Source: Microbacterium schleiferi (GTDB lineage: Bacteria > Actinomycetota > Actinomycetes > Actinomycetales > Microbacteriaceae). From it: DNA of 64,000 nucleotides. Where the stretch lies: NCBI RefSeq assembly GCF_020781975.1, contig NZ_JAJGNI010000007.1, forward strand, positions 1 through 64,000. The letters are read 5' to 3'. Positions 42,437-51,163 of this stretch are shown here, in pieces (the stretch's first letter is position 1; the number at the start of each line of letters is the position of its first letter). The notes under the pieces are model-generated. The model saw only the letters and a program-made list of their open reading frames with translations. It was not told where the DNA came from and did not search any database. The position numbers were made by a program, and so were the translations under genes.

Positions 42437-42457
42437 CATGTAACTTACCGTTACAAG
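42437..42457. promoter_or_regulatory. HAIR-like inverted repeat in a divergent promoter region
   Basis: CATG-N13-CAAG with internal arms TGTAAC/GTTACA. Length and spacing equal the HspR operator (CTTG-N13-CAAG); one outer base differs. It lies in the AT-rich part of the intergenic region between the divergent glycosyltransferase and debranching-enzyme genes, next to a TATAGG box, so it could control both. Confidence 0.5.
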
Positions 42458-42507
42458 TATAGGTATGGTGGTCTCGAGCGAGAGTTCGAGTGAGGAAGGA
42501 GCGCGAA

Positions 42508-44628
42508 GTGGCTTCCGAAGCAGACCTGGAAGCGCGAGGCCTGGTCGGTGATGATCAGCCCGGACCCCACGGGATCGGAGCGGTTCCGCAGCTCCAGGGC
42601 TCCGTGACGTTGGTGGAAGGCTCCTCGTTCTGCGTGTCGCAGCCCAACGGGGATATCGTCCCCCACCGCAGCGACGGGCTGTTCGTGAGGGACACCAGAG
42701 TGCTCTCGCGGTGGCAGTTGCGTATCGACGGGCATGAGGTCGAGCCGCTCACCGTGCTGCCTGCTGAGCCTTTCGAGTGCCGTTTCGTGGGTCGTATCCC
42801 CACCCGACCGGGACAGGTCGAGCCCACGGTGATCGTCGAGCGCCATCGGATGGTCGGGCAGGGCATGCGGGAGGACATCGTGGTGTCCAACTTCGGGGCC
42901 GAGTCTGCAGGACTCGACATCGTTCTGCATCTCGATGCCGATTTCGCCGACCTCTTCGAGGTGAAGGAGGCGAGACCCGTGCGCGCTCTCGGAGTCTCGT
43001 CGACGGCGAGCTCTGACTCGGTCTCCTTCCTCGTGTCCGCGTCGTCAGGAGAGGAGCGCGGGGTGCGCGTGTACGCGCCGGGAGCGCAGGCCGTTCCAGG
43101 GGTCCTCACCTTCCGCACGGTGGTGCCTGCTCATGGACAGTGGCAGACCAGTGTCGAGGTTCTTCCGATCGTCGCAGGCGACGAACTGGCGGCGTCTTTC
43201 CCCCTTGACCGGCCGCTGGCCCATACCGAGCCTGCGCGGCGGATGCAGGGATGGCACGAGGCGGCACCGGTCATCGAGGTCGGCAACACCGTGCTCGCCC
43301 AGGCTCTTTCGACCAGCGAACGTGATCTCGGTGCCTTGCGGATCGTGGACCCCGAGCATCCCGAGGACCAGGTGGTCGCGGCGGGCGCGCCGTGGTTCAT
43401 GGCCCTCTTCGGGCGTGACGCTCTGATCACCAGCTGGATGATGCTTCCCTACGCTCCCGGATTGGCGCTCGGGACCGCCCGAATGCTTGCGCGGCTACAG
43501 GGGACGAGGGAGCTGGCGATGGCTGAGGAGCAGCCGGGCAAGATTCTCCACGAAGTCCGGCACGGCGCGGATCTCTCCCTCACCCTGGGGGGCGAAAGCG
43601 TGTACTACGGCTCGGTGGATTCGACGCCGCTGTTCGTGATGCTGGTGGGCCGGGCACTGAGGTGGGGGGTCCCGTTGGAAGAGCTGGCCGAGCTCAAGCC
43701 TGCCGTGGACGCTGCGGTGCACTGGATCCGCACCTACGGCGACAGCGATGGAGACGGGTTCGTGGAGTACAAGCGGAGCACCGACCGCGGGCTCCTGAAC
43801 CAGGGATGGAAAGACAGCGGAGACTCGATCGCCCATGCCGATGGTTCCGTCGCGGAAGCGCCGATCGCGCTCGCGGAGGTGCAGGGGTACTGCTATGCGG
43901 CCTATCTCGCGGCTGCGGAGATCGAGGATGCTCTCGGTTCTGCGGCCGAGGCGCAACGTTTCCGCGAAGACGCGGAGAGGCTGCGACGTCGTTTCCACGA
44001 CGCATTCTGGATGCCGGAGGAGGGTTTCTATGCCCTCGCGCTCGACGCGAAGAAGCGGCCCGTCACGGTGATCTCCTCCAACATTGGGCATTGCCTATGG
44101 ACAGGCATCGTGAACGACGACGTCGCGGACGCCGTCATCGACCGGCTGGTCGCGCCGGACATGTTCACCGGCTTCGGCATTCGCACGCTCTCGGACCGTT
44201 CCGCCCGATACAACCCGGCGAGCTACCACAACGGCTCCGTGTGGCCGCACGATTCCGTCATCGCCGCTGCGGGGATGATCAGGTACAGGCGCGAAGACGC
44301 GGCGATCCGCGTGCTGTCCGGTCTTCTCGACGCTCTCGAGGCGTTCGGTGGCCGTCTTCCCGAGCTGTTCTGCGGGTTCGACCGTCGCGACAAGCCGGTG
44401 CCGGTTCCGTATCCCACATCTTGTTCACCGCAGGCATGGTCGGCGGCCACACCCTTCGAGCTGCTCAGGATCGCACTCGCGTTGGACGCCGACGAGCGTG
44501 GCGCGCTTGTGACGGTGGCGCCAGTTCCTGCGATGATCGGACAGGTGCAGATCCGCGGTCTGCCACTCGGTTCCGGGAGGGTCGACGTGGAGGCCGACCA
44601 GCATCACGCTCGTGTGATTCGAAACTGA
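42508..44628 (+). CDS. Amylo-alpha-1,6-glucosidase/glycogen-debranching-like protein
   Basis: 706 aa. The N-terminal domain (residues about 25-270) is the GDE N-terminal beta-sandwich: FCVSQPNGDIVPHRSDGLFV and RDTRVLSRWQLRIDG. The C-terminal (alpha/alpha)6 barrel carries APWFMALFGRDALITSWMM, the catalytic-side motif of GH15/GH133-like enzymes, plus DSGDSIAHADGS and SYHNGSVWPHDS. It probably trims alpha-1,6 branches or acts on related alpha-glucans. GTG 42508 follows GGAAGGAGC; a start 18 bases earlier is possible. Common in actinobacterial stress clusters beside a GT4 glycosyltransferase. Confidence 0.88.
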   Translation: MASEADLEARGLVGDDQPGPHGIGAVPQLQGSVTLVEGSSFCVSQPNGDIVPHRSDGLFVRDTRVLSRWQLRIDGHEVEPLTVLPAEPFECRFVGRIPTRPGQVEPTVIVERHRMVGQGMREDIVVSNFGAESAGLDIVLHLDADFADLFEVKEARPVRALGVSSTASSDSVSFLVSASSGEERGVRVYAPGAQAVPGVLTFRTVVPAHGQWQTSVEVLPIVAGDELAASFPLDRPLAHTEPARRMQGWHEAAPVIEVGNTVLAQALSTSERDLGALRIVDPEHPEDQVVAAGAPWFMALFGRDALITSWMMLPYAPGLALGTARMLARLQGTRELAMAEEQPGKILHEVRHGADLSLTLGGESVYYGSVDSTPLFVMLVGRALRWGVPLEELAELKPAVDAAVHWIRTYGDSDGDGFVEYKRSTDRGLLNQGWKDSGDSIAHADGSVAEAPIALAEVQGYCYAAYLAAAEIEDALGSAAEAQRFREDAERLRRRFHDAFWMPEEGFYALALDAKKRPVTVISSNIGHCLWTGIVNDDVADAVIDRLVAPDMFTGFGIRTLSDRSARYNPASYHNGSVWPHDSVIAAAGMIRYRREDAAIRVLSGLLDALEAFGGRLPELFCGFDRRDKPVPVPYPTSCSPQAWSAATPFELLRIALALDADERGALVTVAPVPAMIGQVQIRGLPLGSGRVDVEADQHHARVIRN

Positions 44629-44704
44629 GCGGCCGGACCCAGTCGCCGTCCGCGTGTTCAAAGATGCGTCCGTGAGATGCACGATGGAGAAGAAGGAATG
44701 AGAG

Positions 44705-45031
44705 ATGGCGGAGGTAAAGAGCAGCGAAGCGATGCCGCCCCTGTACCAGGACGACGCCCCCATTTACACGATCAGCCAGGTGGCTACCCTGCTCGGCATG
44801 CAGCAGGCTGCGCTTCGTCGACTGGACGACGAGGACATCGTGTCCCCAGAGCGCTCCGATGGTGGTCAACGGCGCTACTCGCGTCACGAGGTCGAGAGGC
44901 TTCGCGAGGTCCAGGACCTCACCGAGGCCGGGGTCACGCTTCCTGGCGTCAGAGAGGTTCTCGCCCTCCGGCGAAGGGTCGAGGCCCTCGAGCACGAGAT
45001 CAGCGAGTTGCGGTCGCGACCGACGGCCTGA
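44705..45031 (+). CDS. hspR: HspR-like MerR-family heat-shock regulator
   Basis: 108 aa. MerR winged helix at residues about 18-85: YTISQVATLLGMQQAALRRL, the wing SDGGQRRYSRHEVERL, and the downstream LREVQDLTEAGVTLPGVREV. This spacing matches HspR more than metal-sensing MerR proteins, and the metal-binding Cys residues are absent. It ends in a short coiled coil (RRRVEALEHEISELRSR). HspR represses heat-shock operons by binding HAIR repeats and is released upon heat stress with help from DnaK. Here it lies amid genes with HAIR-like sites upstream, so it is the likely island regulator. Confidence 0.87.
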   Translation: MAEVKSSEAMPPLYQDDAPIYTISQVATLLGMQQAALRRLDDEDIVSPERSDGGQRRYSRHEVERLREVQDLTEAGVTLPGVREVLALRRRVEALEHEISELRSRPTA

Positions 45032-45081
45032 CGCCGACTCGGTCGGAAGATTGGGCCGGCCGACGATCTCTTGACTCGTCT

Positions 45082-45276
45082 CTAGAGCTCCCGCTGATCC
45101 TCATCGTCGAGGGGAGTCTCGATCCGTTGCTCCCATGCGTCAATCGGGTCGGCGTCTTCCGGCAGCGGCACCGAGGTCGCGACCCGGTCGTCCGCCGCGC
45201 CGGGGCCCGCATCTATGTCCTGCTCCAGGGCATCCTCGAGGGGAACCTCAGGATCCTCACCCGGTTGCTTCGTCAT
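45082..45276 (-). CDS. Small acidic hypothetical protein
   Basis: 64 aa, strongly acidic, no hydrophobic segment (MTKQPGEDPEVPLEDALEQD at the start, PLDDEDQREL at the end). ATG follows AAGGAGGAGC, a near-perfect ribosome site, which is the main evidence that it is real. It lies on the opposite strand between hspR and htpX. Function unknown; probably disordered. Confidence 0.65.
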   Translation of the reverse strand: MTKQPGEDPEVPLEDALEQDIDAGPGAADDRVATSVPLPEDADPIDAWEQRIETPLDDEDQREL

Positions 45277-45512
45277 CCCCAGCTCCTCCTTATCCTCATC
45301 GCCTCATTCGCTGAATCTCAGATGCCTCGCCTGCTCGAAGTCGCCCACCGCGCTGCTGCGATGACTTCCGGAGCACGAGGTGGGACCTCGCGGCACCGGT
45401 GCGCAGCCGAGGGCAAGATCAACGCTTGCGTGCTGCACATACTGAGCCTGAAAACCTTCACCTAGAGTAGCAGGTTACTCGCAGATCGAGTTGAAGGATA
45501 GACGGAGCCACG

Positions 45513-45547
45513 TTAAACTTGACACGTAGCGACGCAAGTTTAATGAG
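45513..45547 (+). promoter_or_regulatory. htpX promoter with overlapping HAIR-like inverted repeat
   Basis: Perfect 9-bp arms TTAAACTTG and CAAGTTTAA, 13 nt apart (45513-45543). The core CTTG-N13-CAAG has exactly the HspR/HAIR spacing. A consensus -35 box TTGACA (45519-45524) lies within it, and a TAATGA -10-like box follows after 16 nt. Repressor binding would cover the promoter. The rest of the 290-bp intergenic region shows nothing else. Confidence 0.65.
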
Positions 45548-45566
45548 CCGGGGAGGTTGATGTCCA

Positions 45567-46451
45567 ATGCGTCGTTGGAACGGGCTCAAGACAGCTGTCC
45601 TGTTGGGTGCGCTGTCCGCGTTGATGCTCGTAGCAGGGTATGCGATCGCTGGCGGCTCGGGCCTCGCGGTCGCGGCGCTCTTGTCGCTGGCGATGAACGG
45701 TGCCGCCTACTTCTGGTCGGATCGTCTCGCGCTGCGCGCGATGGGAGCGCGTCGCGTGGGTGAGTGGGAGGCGCCCACTCTCATTGCGACGGTGCGGGAG
45801 CTGTCGGATGCTGCGGGCGTGCCGATGCCGAAGGTGTATATCAGCCCGTTGCCGCAGCCGAACGCGTTTGCCACGGGTCGTGACCCACGTCATGCGGCGG
45901 TATGCGTCACCGAAGGAATCCTGCGGCTGCTGACATGGCGTGAGCTTCGTGCCGTCCTAGCGCACGAGATGTCCCATGTGGTCAATCGAGACATCCTCGT
46001 CTCGAGCGTGGCCGCCGGTCTCGCGGGCGTGATCACTTCGCTGGCCAACTTTGCGTTTTTCCTGCCGGTGGGCGGCGACGATGAGGATGCCCCGAACCCG
46101 CTGGCGACGCTCGTCATGCTCGTTCTCGCGCCGGTCGCGGCCGCACTTATTCAACTCGCGATCAGCCGTACTCGCGAGTTCGAGGCCGACGCTGACGGTG
46201 CCGAGCTCGCCGACGATCCGCTCGCGTTGGCGGCGGCGTTGCAGAGGATCGAGGCAGGCGTGCACAGCGCGCCGCTGGTGAGCACGCCTGCGACCACCGC
46301 GAACGCCCACTTGATGATCGCGAACCCGCTCGCCGACGACGGGCTCGGTGGATTGTTCCGGACGCATCCGCCGACGTCTCAACGTGTGCGGCGACTGCTC
46401 GAACTCGCCGACGAACGCGGAGATCACCGACGCCCGGCGTCGATTCGCTGA
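45567..46451 (+). CDS. htpX: HtpX-like M48 membrane zinc metalloprotease
   Basis: 294 aa. Two N-terminal membrane segments (AVLLGALSALMLVAGYAIAG and GLAVAALLSLAMNGAAYFW), the zinc motif HEMSHVVNRD near residue 133, and the third ligand Glu in RTREFEADADGAEL. Two further membrane segments lie between these motifs. HtpX removes damaged membrane proteins during heat and envelope stress. Preceded by GGGGAGG, a TTGACA promoter and a HAIR-like repeat, and followed by a general-stress protein gene 47 bp downstream. Confidence 0.92.
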   Translation: MRRWNGLKTAVLLGALSALMLVAGYAIAGGSGLAVAALLSLAMNGAAYFWSDRLALRAMGARRVGEWEAPTLIATVRELSDAAGVPMPKVYISPLPQPNAFATGRDPRHAAVCVTEGILRLLTWRELRAVLAHEMSHVVNRDILVSSVAAGLAGVITSLANFAFFLPVGGDDEDAPNPLATLVMLVLAPVAAALIQLAISRTREFEADADGAELADDPLALAAALQRIEAGVHSAPLVSTPATTANAHLMIANPLADDGLGGLFRTHPPTSQRVRRLLELADERGDHRRPASIR

Positions 46452-46497
46452 GTATGGCGCACCACCGATAACCGCACCTTCGAAAGGAGAAACTCTG

Positions 46498-46968
46498 ATG
46501 ACCGAGAACAACGCAACCACGCCCGCTCGTGCACTCCTCGCCCGTTACGAGGATTATCAGGCCGCGCAGGCCGCCGTGGACAAGCTCGCCGATGCCGACT
46601 TCCCCGTTGAGCACGTCTCGATCGTCGGCTGGAATGTCCGGATCGAAGAGCAGGTGACCGGGCGCATGACGTTCGCTCGCGCCGCCGGCTACGGCGCGGC
46701 GAGCGGGGCATGGTTCGGCTTGCTGATCGGACTCGTACTGTCCCTGTTCACGCCAGGGATTCTCTGGCTCTGGACGGCACTGTGGGCGGTCGGCCTCGGC
46801 GCGCTCTGGGGAGCGATCTTCGGTCTCGCAGGGCACGGCATCTGGAGGGGCGGCCGCGACTTCTCATCCGTACAGCAACTCGCCGCTGAACACTGGGACG
46901 TCATGACCAGCCCGGACCATCTCGAACAGGCCCGGACGTTGCTCGCCGAAGCCCAGCCGCAACAGTAA
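46498..46968 (+). CDS. General stress protein 17M-like membrane protein
   Basis: 156 aa. The N-terminal 60 residues match the general stress protein 17M (YflT-like) domain: ALLARYEDYQAAQAAVDKLA and FPVEHVSIVGWNV. A Gly-rich hydrophobic hairpin follows (GAWFGLLIGLVLSLFTPGIL and ALWAVGLGALWGAIFGLAGH), as in bacterial homologues. ATG follows AAAGGAG. Same strand as htpX, probably the same transcript. Function poorly known; induced by general stress in relatives. Confidence 0.8.
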   Translation: MTENNATTPARALLARYEDYQAAQAAVDKLADADFPVEHVSIVGWNVRIEEQVTGRMTFARAAGYGAASGAWFGLLIGLVLSLFTPGILWLWTALWAVGLGALWGAIFGLAGHGIWRGGRDFSSVQQLAAEHWDVMTSPDHLEQARTLLAEAQPQQ

Positions 46969-47132
46969 CTAAGCCAACTCGTCAGCCACTCAACCCCGTA
47001 CGCGCGCAACCCGCGCGTCCAAGCGAACGGCTCTCGCGCGTCGCCGTGCGCGCCAACTGCCGCAAGCTGCGGCTGGGCGCCGTCGACCTCTTGGCGTCGT
47101 CCGCTCATCCAGCCGAGCTGATGCTTCTGCGA

Positions 47133-48482
47133 GGGACTGTCTGATTAACGGTGGATCTGGTCTGGCCTGACCGAAAGGAAGGGCGATGACCGATGTCATC
47201 GAGATGATCGATCCTGTGACGGGGGGAGATCATCGACGAGCAGCAGCTCGCGGAGCAGCTGCTGAAGCAAGCGAAGGAACAGGGTGTCGACCTCGTCGGC
47301 CCCCACGGGGTGCTGAACGGGCTCACCAAGCGGGTGCTGGAGACAGCGCTCGAGGCGGAGATGACCGAGCATCTTGGCTACGAGAAGCACGGCAACACGA
47401 TCGCCGAGAACGCTCGCAACGGGATCCGATCGAAGACGGTGCTGACGGAGGTCGGTCCCGTCGAGATCGACGTTCCCAGAGACCGTGAGGGGTCGTTCGA
47501 GCCGAAGATCGTCAAGAAGCGGCAGCGGCGGTTGACCGGGGTCGACGAGATCGTGCTCTCGCTCACCGCGCGTGGGCTGACGACCGGGGAGGTCGCCGCG
47601 CACTTCGACGACGTCTACGGGGCGTCGGTGTCGAAGGACACGATCTCGAGGATCACCGACAAGGTCATCGAGGAGATGACCGAATGGCAGAACCGTCCGC
47701 TGGATCGCGTCTATCCTGTGGTGTTCATTGATGCTCTGGTGGTGAAGGTCCGAGACGGCCAGGTGCGCAACAAACCGTTCTATCTCGCCGTCGGCGTGAC
47801 CGTGAACGGGGAACGCGACATCCTCGGCATCTGGGCCGGCGATGGCGGCGAGGGGGCGAAGTTCTGGCTCGGCGTGTTGACGGAGATCAAGAACCGTGGC
47901 GCCGAGGATGTCTGCATCGTCGTCTGTGACGGGCTGAAGGGTCTGCCGGAATCGATCAACACCGCCTGGCCGCTCGCGACGGTGCAGACCTGCATCATCC
48001 ATCTGATCCGCAACACGTTCCGGTTCGCGTCTCGCCATTACTGGGAAGAGATGGGCAAGGACCTCCGCCCCGTCTACACGGCGCCGACCGAAGCGGCCGC
48101 TCGTGAGCGATTCGTGGAGTTCGACGCGAAATGGGGTCAGCAGTATCCGGCGATCAGCAAGCTCTGGCAGAACGCCTGGAGTGAGTTCGTGCCGTTCCTG
48201 GACTGGGACGTGGAAATCCGACGGATCATCTGCAGCACGAACGCGATCGAGTCACTCAACGCCCGGTACCGCAGAGCAGTCCGGGCACGCGGGCATTTCC
48301 CGAACGACGCCGCCGCGCTGAAATGTCTCTACCTCGTGACCCGCTCGCTTGACCCGACCGGGCGCGGCAGGGCACGCTGGGCGACGAGGTGGAAGCCGGC
48401 GCTGAACGCGTTCGCGATCGCATTCGAAGGCCGAATCAACTAATGAACGCCAAACCAGATCCACCGTTTATCGGACACACCC
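47133..48482 (+). mobile_element. IS256-family insertion sequence, copy 2
   Basis: 1350 bp with inverted repeats GGGACTGTCTGATTAACGG (left) and GGGTGTGTCCGATAAACGG (right, outward reading). It is flanked by a perfect 8-bp target duplication, TTCTGCGA, at 47125-47132 and 48483-48490, so this is a simple insertion that has stayed where it landed. Opposite orientation to copy 1; the two bracket the glycosyltransferase-to-stress-protein genes. Confidence 0.95.
47186..48443 (+). pseudogene. IS256-family (mutator) transposase, frameshifted at a G6 run, copy 2
   Basis: N-terminal start MTDVIEMIDPVTG is followed by six G residues (47221-47226) that shift the frame; five G would continue into IIDEQQLAEQLLKQAKEQGV. 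The main frame from 47310 gives 377 aa with the full mutator core (DALVVKVRDG; VVCDGLKGLPESINT; CSTNAIESLNARYRRAVRAR). The same G6 occurs in copy 1 although the copies differ elsewhere, so the lesion is old or is a functional slippage site. The element carries all other features of an active IS. Confidence 0.8.
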
Positions 48483-48627
48483 TTCTGCGACGCAGCCAGG
48501 GGGACACCCTCCTGCAGAAACCGGACGGCTGTTCACAGCGAATCCTGGTGGTTCGGATTGCGCCCTAGCGGGGACGTCGCGTGGCGAGGAGCACCGGCGG
48601 CGGTGTTCTTACAGAGAGGAAAGAGTC

Positions 48628-48753
48628 TTGTCGGAAGTACCCGGGACCCGATGGTGGCGCTCGAGAACCTCAATGATCTTGCGGTCTCCTGCCGCGACTC
48701 TTGTCGCTGTTGTGGTGGCCATCGTGATCGCAATCGCTGTCGCGCTAGGTCAA
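48628..48753 (+). pseudogene. 5' fragment of a membrane-protein gene cut by an IS
   Basis: From TTG 48628, with AGAGAGGAAAGAG just upstream, the frame reads a basic 22-residue cytosolic stretch and then LVAVVVAIVIAIAVALGQAP, a clear transmembrane helix. At 48754 it runs into the terminal repeat of an IS256-family element, and no continuation is seen beyond the IS. It is a truncated gene of unknown identity, too short for standard ORF calling. Confidence 0.5.
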
Positions 48754-50164
48754 GCCCCAGGGAGTGGTGTAGTTCGGGTTCCTTCGATCTGTTGATGGTT
48801 CAGGCGGTGAGCTCGAGGGTGCTGTCGGTGTTCACCTTCTCCGTGCCGGTGTTGTCGACGAGGGTGAGTCGGGACTTCGCGAGGATCTCGAGCCCGAGGT
48901 AGCGGCGGCCTTCGGCCCATTCGTCGGTGATCTCGGTGAGGACGGCGCCGACGAGGCGGATGATCGCGCCGCGGTTGGGGAAGATGCCGACGGAGTCGGT
49001 GCGGCGACGGATCGCCCGGTTCAATCTCTCGTTGGGGTTGTTGGACCAGATCTGCTGCCAGAGCCCTTCGGGGAACCCGGTGAACGCGAGGATGTCAGCT
49101 CGGGGGGTGTCGAGGTGCTCGTGCGCGTCGGGGAGTTTCCCGTTGACGTAGTCCAGGAGCCGGTCGAACTGGGCGTTCACGGCGGCAGCGTCGGGTTGGT
49201 CGTAGACGGAGTGAAGCATCGCTTTCACCGCCGGCCACATAGTCTTCGGTGTCACGCTCATCAGGTTGGCCGCGTAATGGGTGCGGCAGCGTTGCCAGAC
49301 CGCGCCGGGCAGATTCGCCGCGATCGCCTCCACCAGGCCTGCGTGGGCGTCGGAGGTGACCAGGCGGACGCCGCCCAGGCCGCGGGCGACGAGGTCGGCG
49401 AAGAACGAGTTCCAGGCCGCCCCGGTCTCGGACGTCGCGACGCGGAGCCCGAGGACTTCGCGGCGCCCGTCGGCGTTGACGCCGGTCGCGACGAGCACGA
49501 CGGCGTTGATCACCCGACCGCCTTCACGGACTTTCATGGTGAGCGCGTCGGCGGCGACGAACGTGAACGGGCGCGAAACCCCCAGGGGTCGGTGCCGGAA
49601 CTGGGCGACGTGCTCGTCGAGATCCGCGGCCATCCGTGAGACCTGCGACTTCGACAGGTTGTGGATCCCAAGGGTCTTCACAAGCTTGTCCATCCGGCGG
49701 GTCGAGACGCCAGCGAGGTAGCAGTCCGCGACGACCGTGATCAGCGCCGACTCGGCGCATTTGCGGCGTTCGAGGAGCCATTCGGGGAAGTACGTGCCGG
49801 AGCGCAGCTTGGGGATCGCGACGTCGATCGTCCCAACCCGGGTGTCGAGGTCGCGGTGCCGCTAGCCGTTGCGCTGCGCCGCCCGGTCGGTGGAGCGTTG
49901 GCCCCATTCCGCGCCGACGACGGCGTCCGCGTCGGCGGACAGCAGCGCGTTGATCGTTGTCTGCAGCAACCTGCGCATCAGATCGGGAGACGCGTCGCCC
50001 AGCGCTTCCTGAAGCAGGCCAGCGGGGTCGACAATATGAGCTGCGGTCATCGTGAAGATGCCTTTCGAGTGGGATGTGAGGGTTTTTCTCGAAGGGAACT
50101 ACACGGTGACCGCACCATCTCTACGACGAGACCGGCCACCGCGAACTACACCACGCTACGGGGC
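48754..50164 (-). mobile_element. IS256-family insertion sequence, degenerate third element
   Basis: About 1411 bp. Ends share GCCCC-N5-GTGGTGTAGTTC in inverted orientation (48754-48775 and its complement ending at 50164). No target duplication is obvious. The element is unrelated at the terminal-repeat level to copies 1 and 2. It separates a truncated membrane-protein gene from the L,D-transpeptidase gene, whose ATG is only 48 bp from the right end. Confidence 0.8.
48800..50050 (-). pseudogene. IS256-family transposase with in-frame amber stop
   Basis: The first part (MTAAHIVDPAGLLQEALGD ... WGQRSTDRAAQRNG) ends at a TAG at 49863-49865. The same frame then continues as RHRDLDTRVGTIDVAIPKLR down to 48800 without another stop. 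In this family a Tyr (TAC/TAT) would be expected at the stop (NG-Y-RHRD), so one base change made the nonsense codon. The downstream part holds the mutator core (FVAADALTMKVREG; LVTSDAHAGLVEAI; NNPNERLNRAIRRRTDSVG). The element should be immobile unless the codon is suppressed. Confidence 0.88.
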
Positions 50165-50212
50165 ACTACTTCGGCGCTTGTGGGGGTCTTCGTCAGCGCC
50201 GACGATGGATGC

Positions 50213-51124
50213 ATGGCCACGACGCGCACGCTCACCCGACGAAACGCGGGATGGATCGCGCTTGCTGTCGCCGGTGTCCTCGTCGCGGCGGCGCTCGTCG
50301 CCGCATCGATCGTCGCGTCGGGGCGGGGCGAACCGCTCGCGGCAGCGCCGACGCCCACGCCTACGCCCACAGTCGAACCCGCGGCGACACCGACACCCAC
50401 CCTGGTCGGGCCCGCCGCTGACACGACCGACTACGACCTGGCCGGACTCCCTGAGATCACCGTCTTCGCCATCGTTCCCGAGCTGCCCGTCGACGACGAT
50501 CCTTTCGGCCGGCTGACCGGGGTCGCCGCTCGCGCGGCGGGCGCCGCGGTCCCTGTGTTTGCCGAGCCCGGTGGCGCTCCGGTGGCGTCGCTTCCGCGCG
50601 ATTACTACTACGACGGCACCGTGGTGCCGGTGATCGAGCAGCACGACGCATGGGTGAAGGTCATGCTCGTGGGCCGCCAGGCCTATCCCTCCGGGGGAAA
50701 CTCCGGGCAACTCACCGGATGGCTCCGGACGCAGGACGTCGAGTTTACGGCGCAAGAGGCGGTCGTCGAGGTCTCCCTCGGCGACCGCACCATCGACATC
50801 GTTCGTGGGGAGGGGCGGCAGCGCATCGCCGCCGACTTCGGGTCCGGCGTGGAGGCGACGCCGACGCCCCTCGGTCGTTCGTTCATCATGACGGTGCGCA
50901 CCGAGCCGAGCTTCGCGTACACGAGGGGGAACCCGATCACCTACCTGTCGGTGCAGAGTCCGACTCTCGACGGATTCGACGGCGGCGATGTCGCCGTGAC
51001 CGCCTTTCACTATCACGACACACGTTCCGGCCGGGTGTCGAACGGATGCCTGCGCGTCGACGAAGCCCCAGCCCACGCGCTCGCCGCGCTGCCGCTCGGA
51101 ACTCCGGTGATCATCCGAGAATGA
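50213..51124 (+). CDS. L,D-transpeptidase (YkuD domain)
   Basis: 303 aa. Signal-anchor at residues about 13-37 (GWIALAVAGVLVAAALVAAS), Thr/Pro linker, then an extracytoplasmic region. The YkuD domain occupies about residues 180-303. Its active-site motif is HYHDTRSGRVSNGCLRVDE: His and the catalytic Cys in S-N-G-C-L-R, where S-H-G-C is the commoner form. It crosslinks peptidoglycan through 3-3 bonds. No strong ribosome site precedes ATG 50213, and an IS ends 48 bp upstream, so the native promoter may be lost or displaced. Confidence 0.88.
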   Translation: MATTRTLTRRNAGWIALAVAGVLVAAALVAASIVASGRGEPLAAAPTPTPTPTVEPAATPTPTLVGPAADTTDYDLAGLPEITVFAIVPELPVDDDPFGRLTGVAARAAGAAVPVFAEPGGAPVASLPRDYYYDGTVVPVIEQHDAWVKVMLVGRQAYPSGGNSGQLTGWLRTQDVEFTAQEAVVEVSLGDRTIDIVRGEGRQRIAADFGSGVEATPTPLGRSFIMTVRTEPSFAYTRGNPITYLSVQSPTLDGFDGGDVAVTAFHYHDTRSGRVSNGCLRVDEAPAHALAALPLGTPVIIRE

Positions 51125-51163
51125 CGCTCGCGCGGATGCCGCGACGCCGGGTGCCGCACCGGG

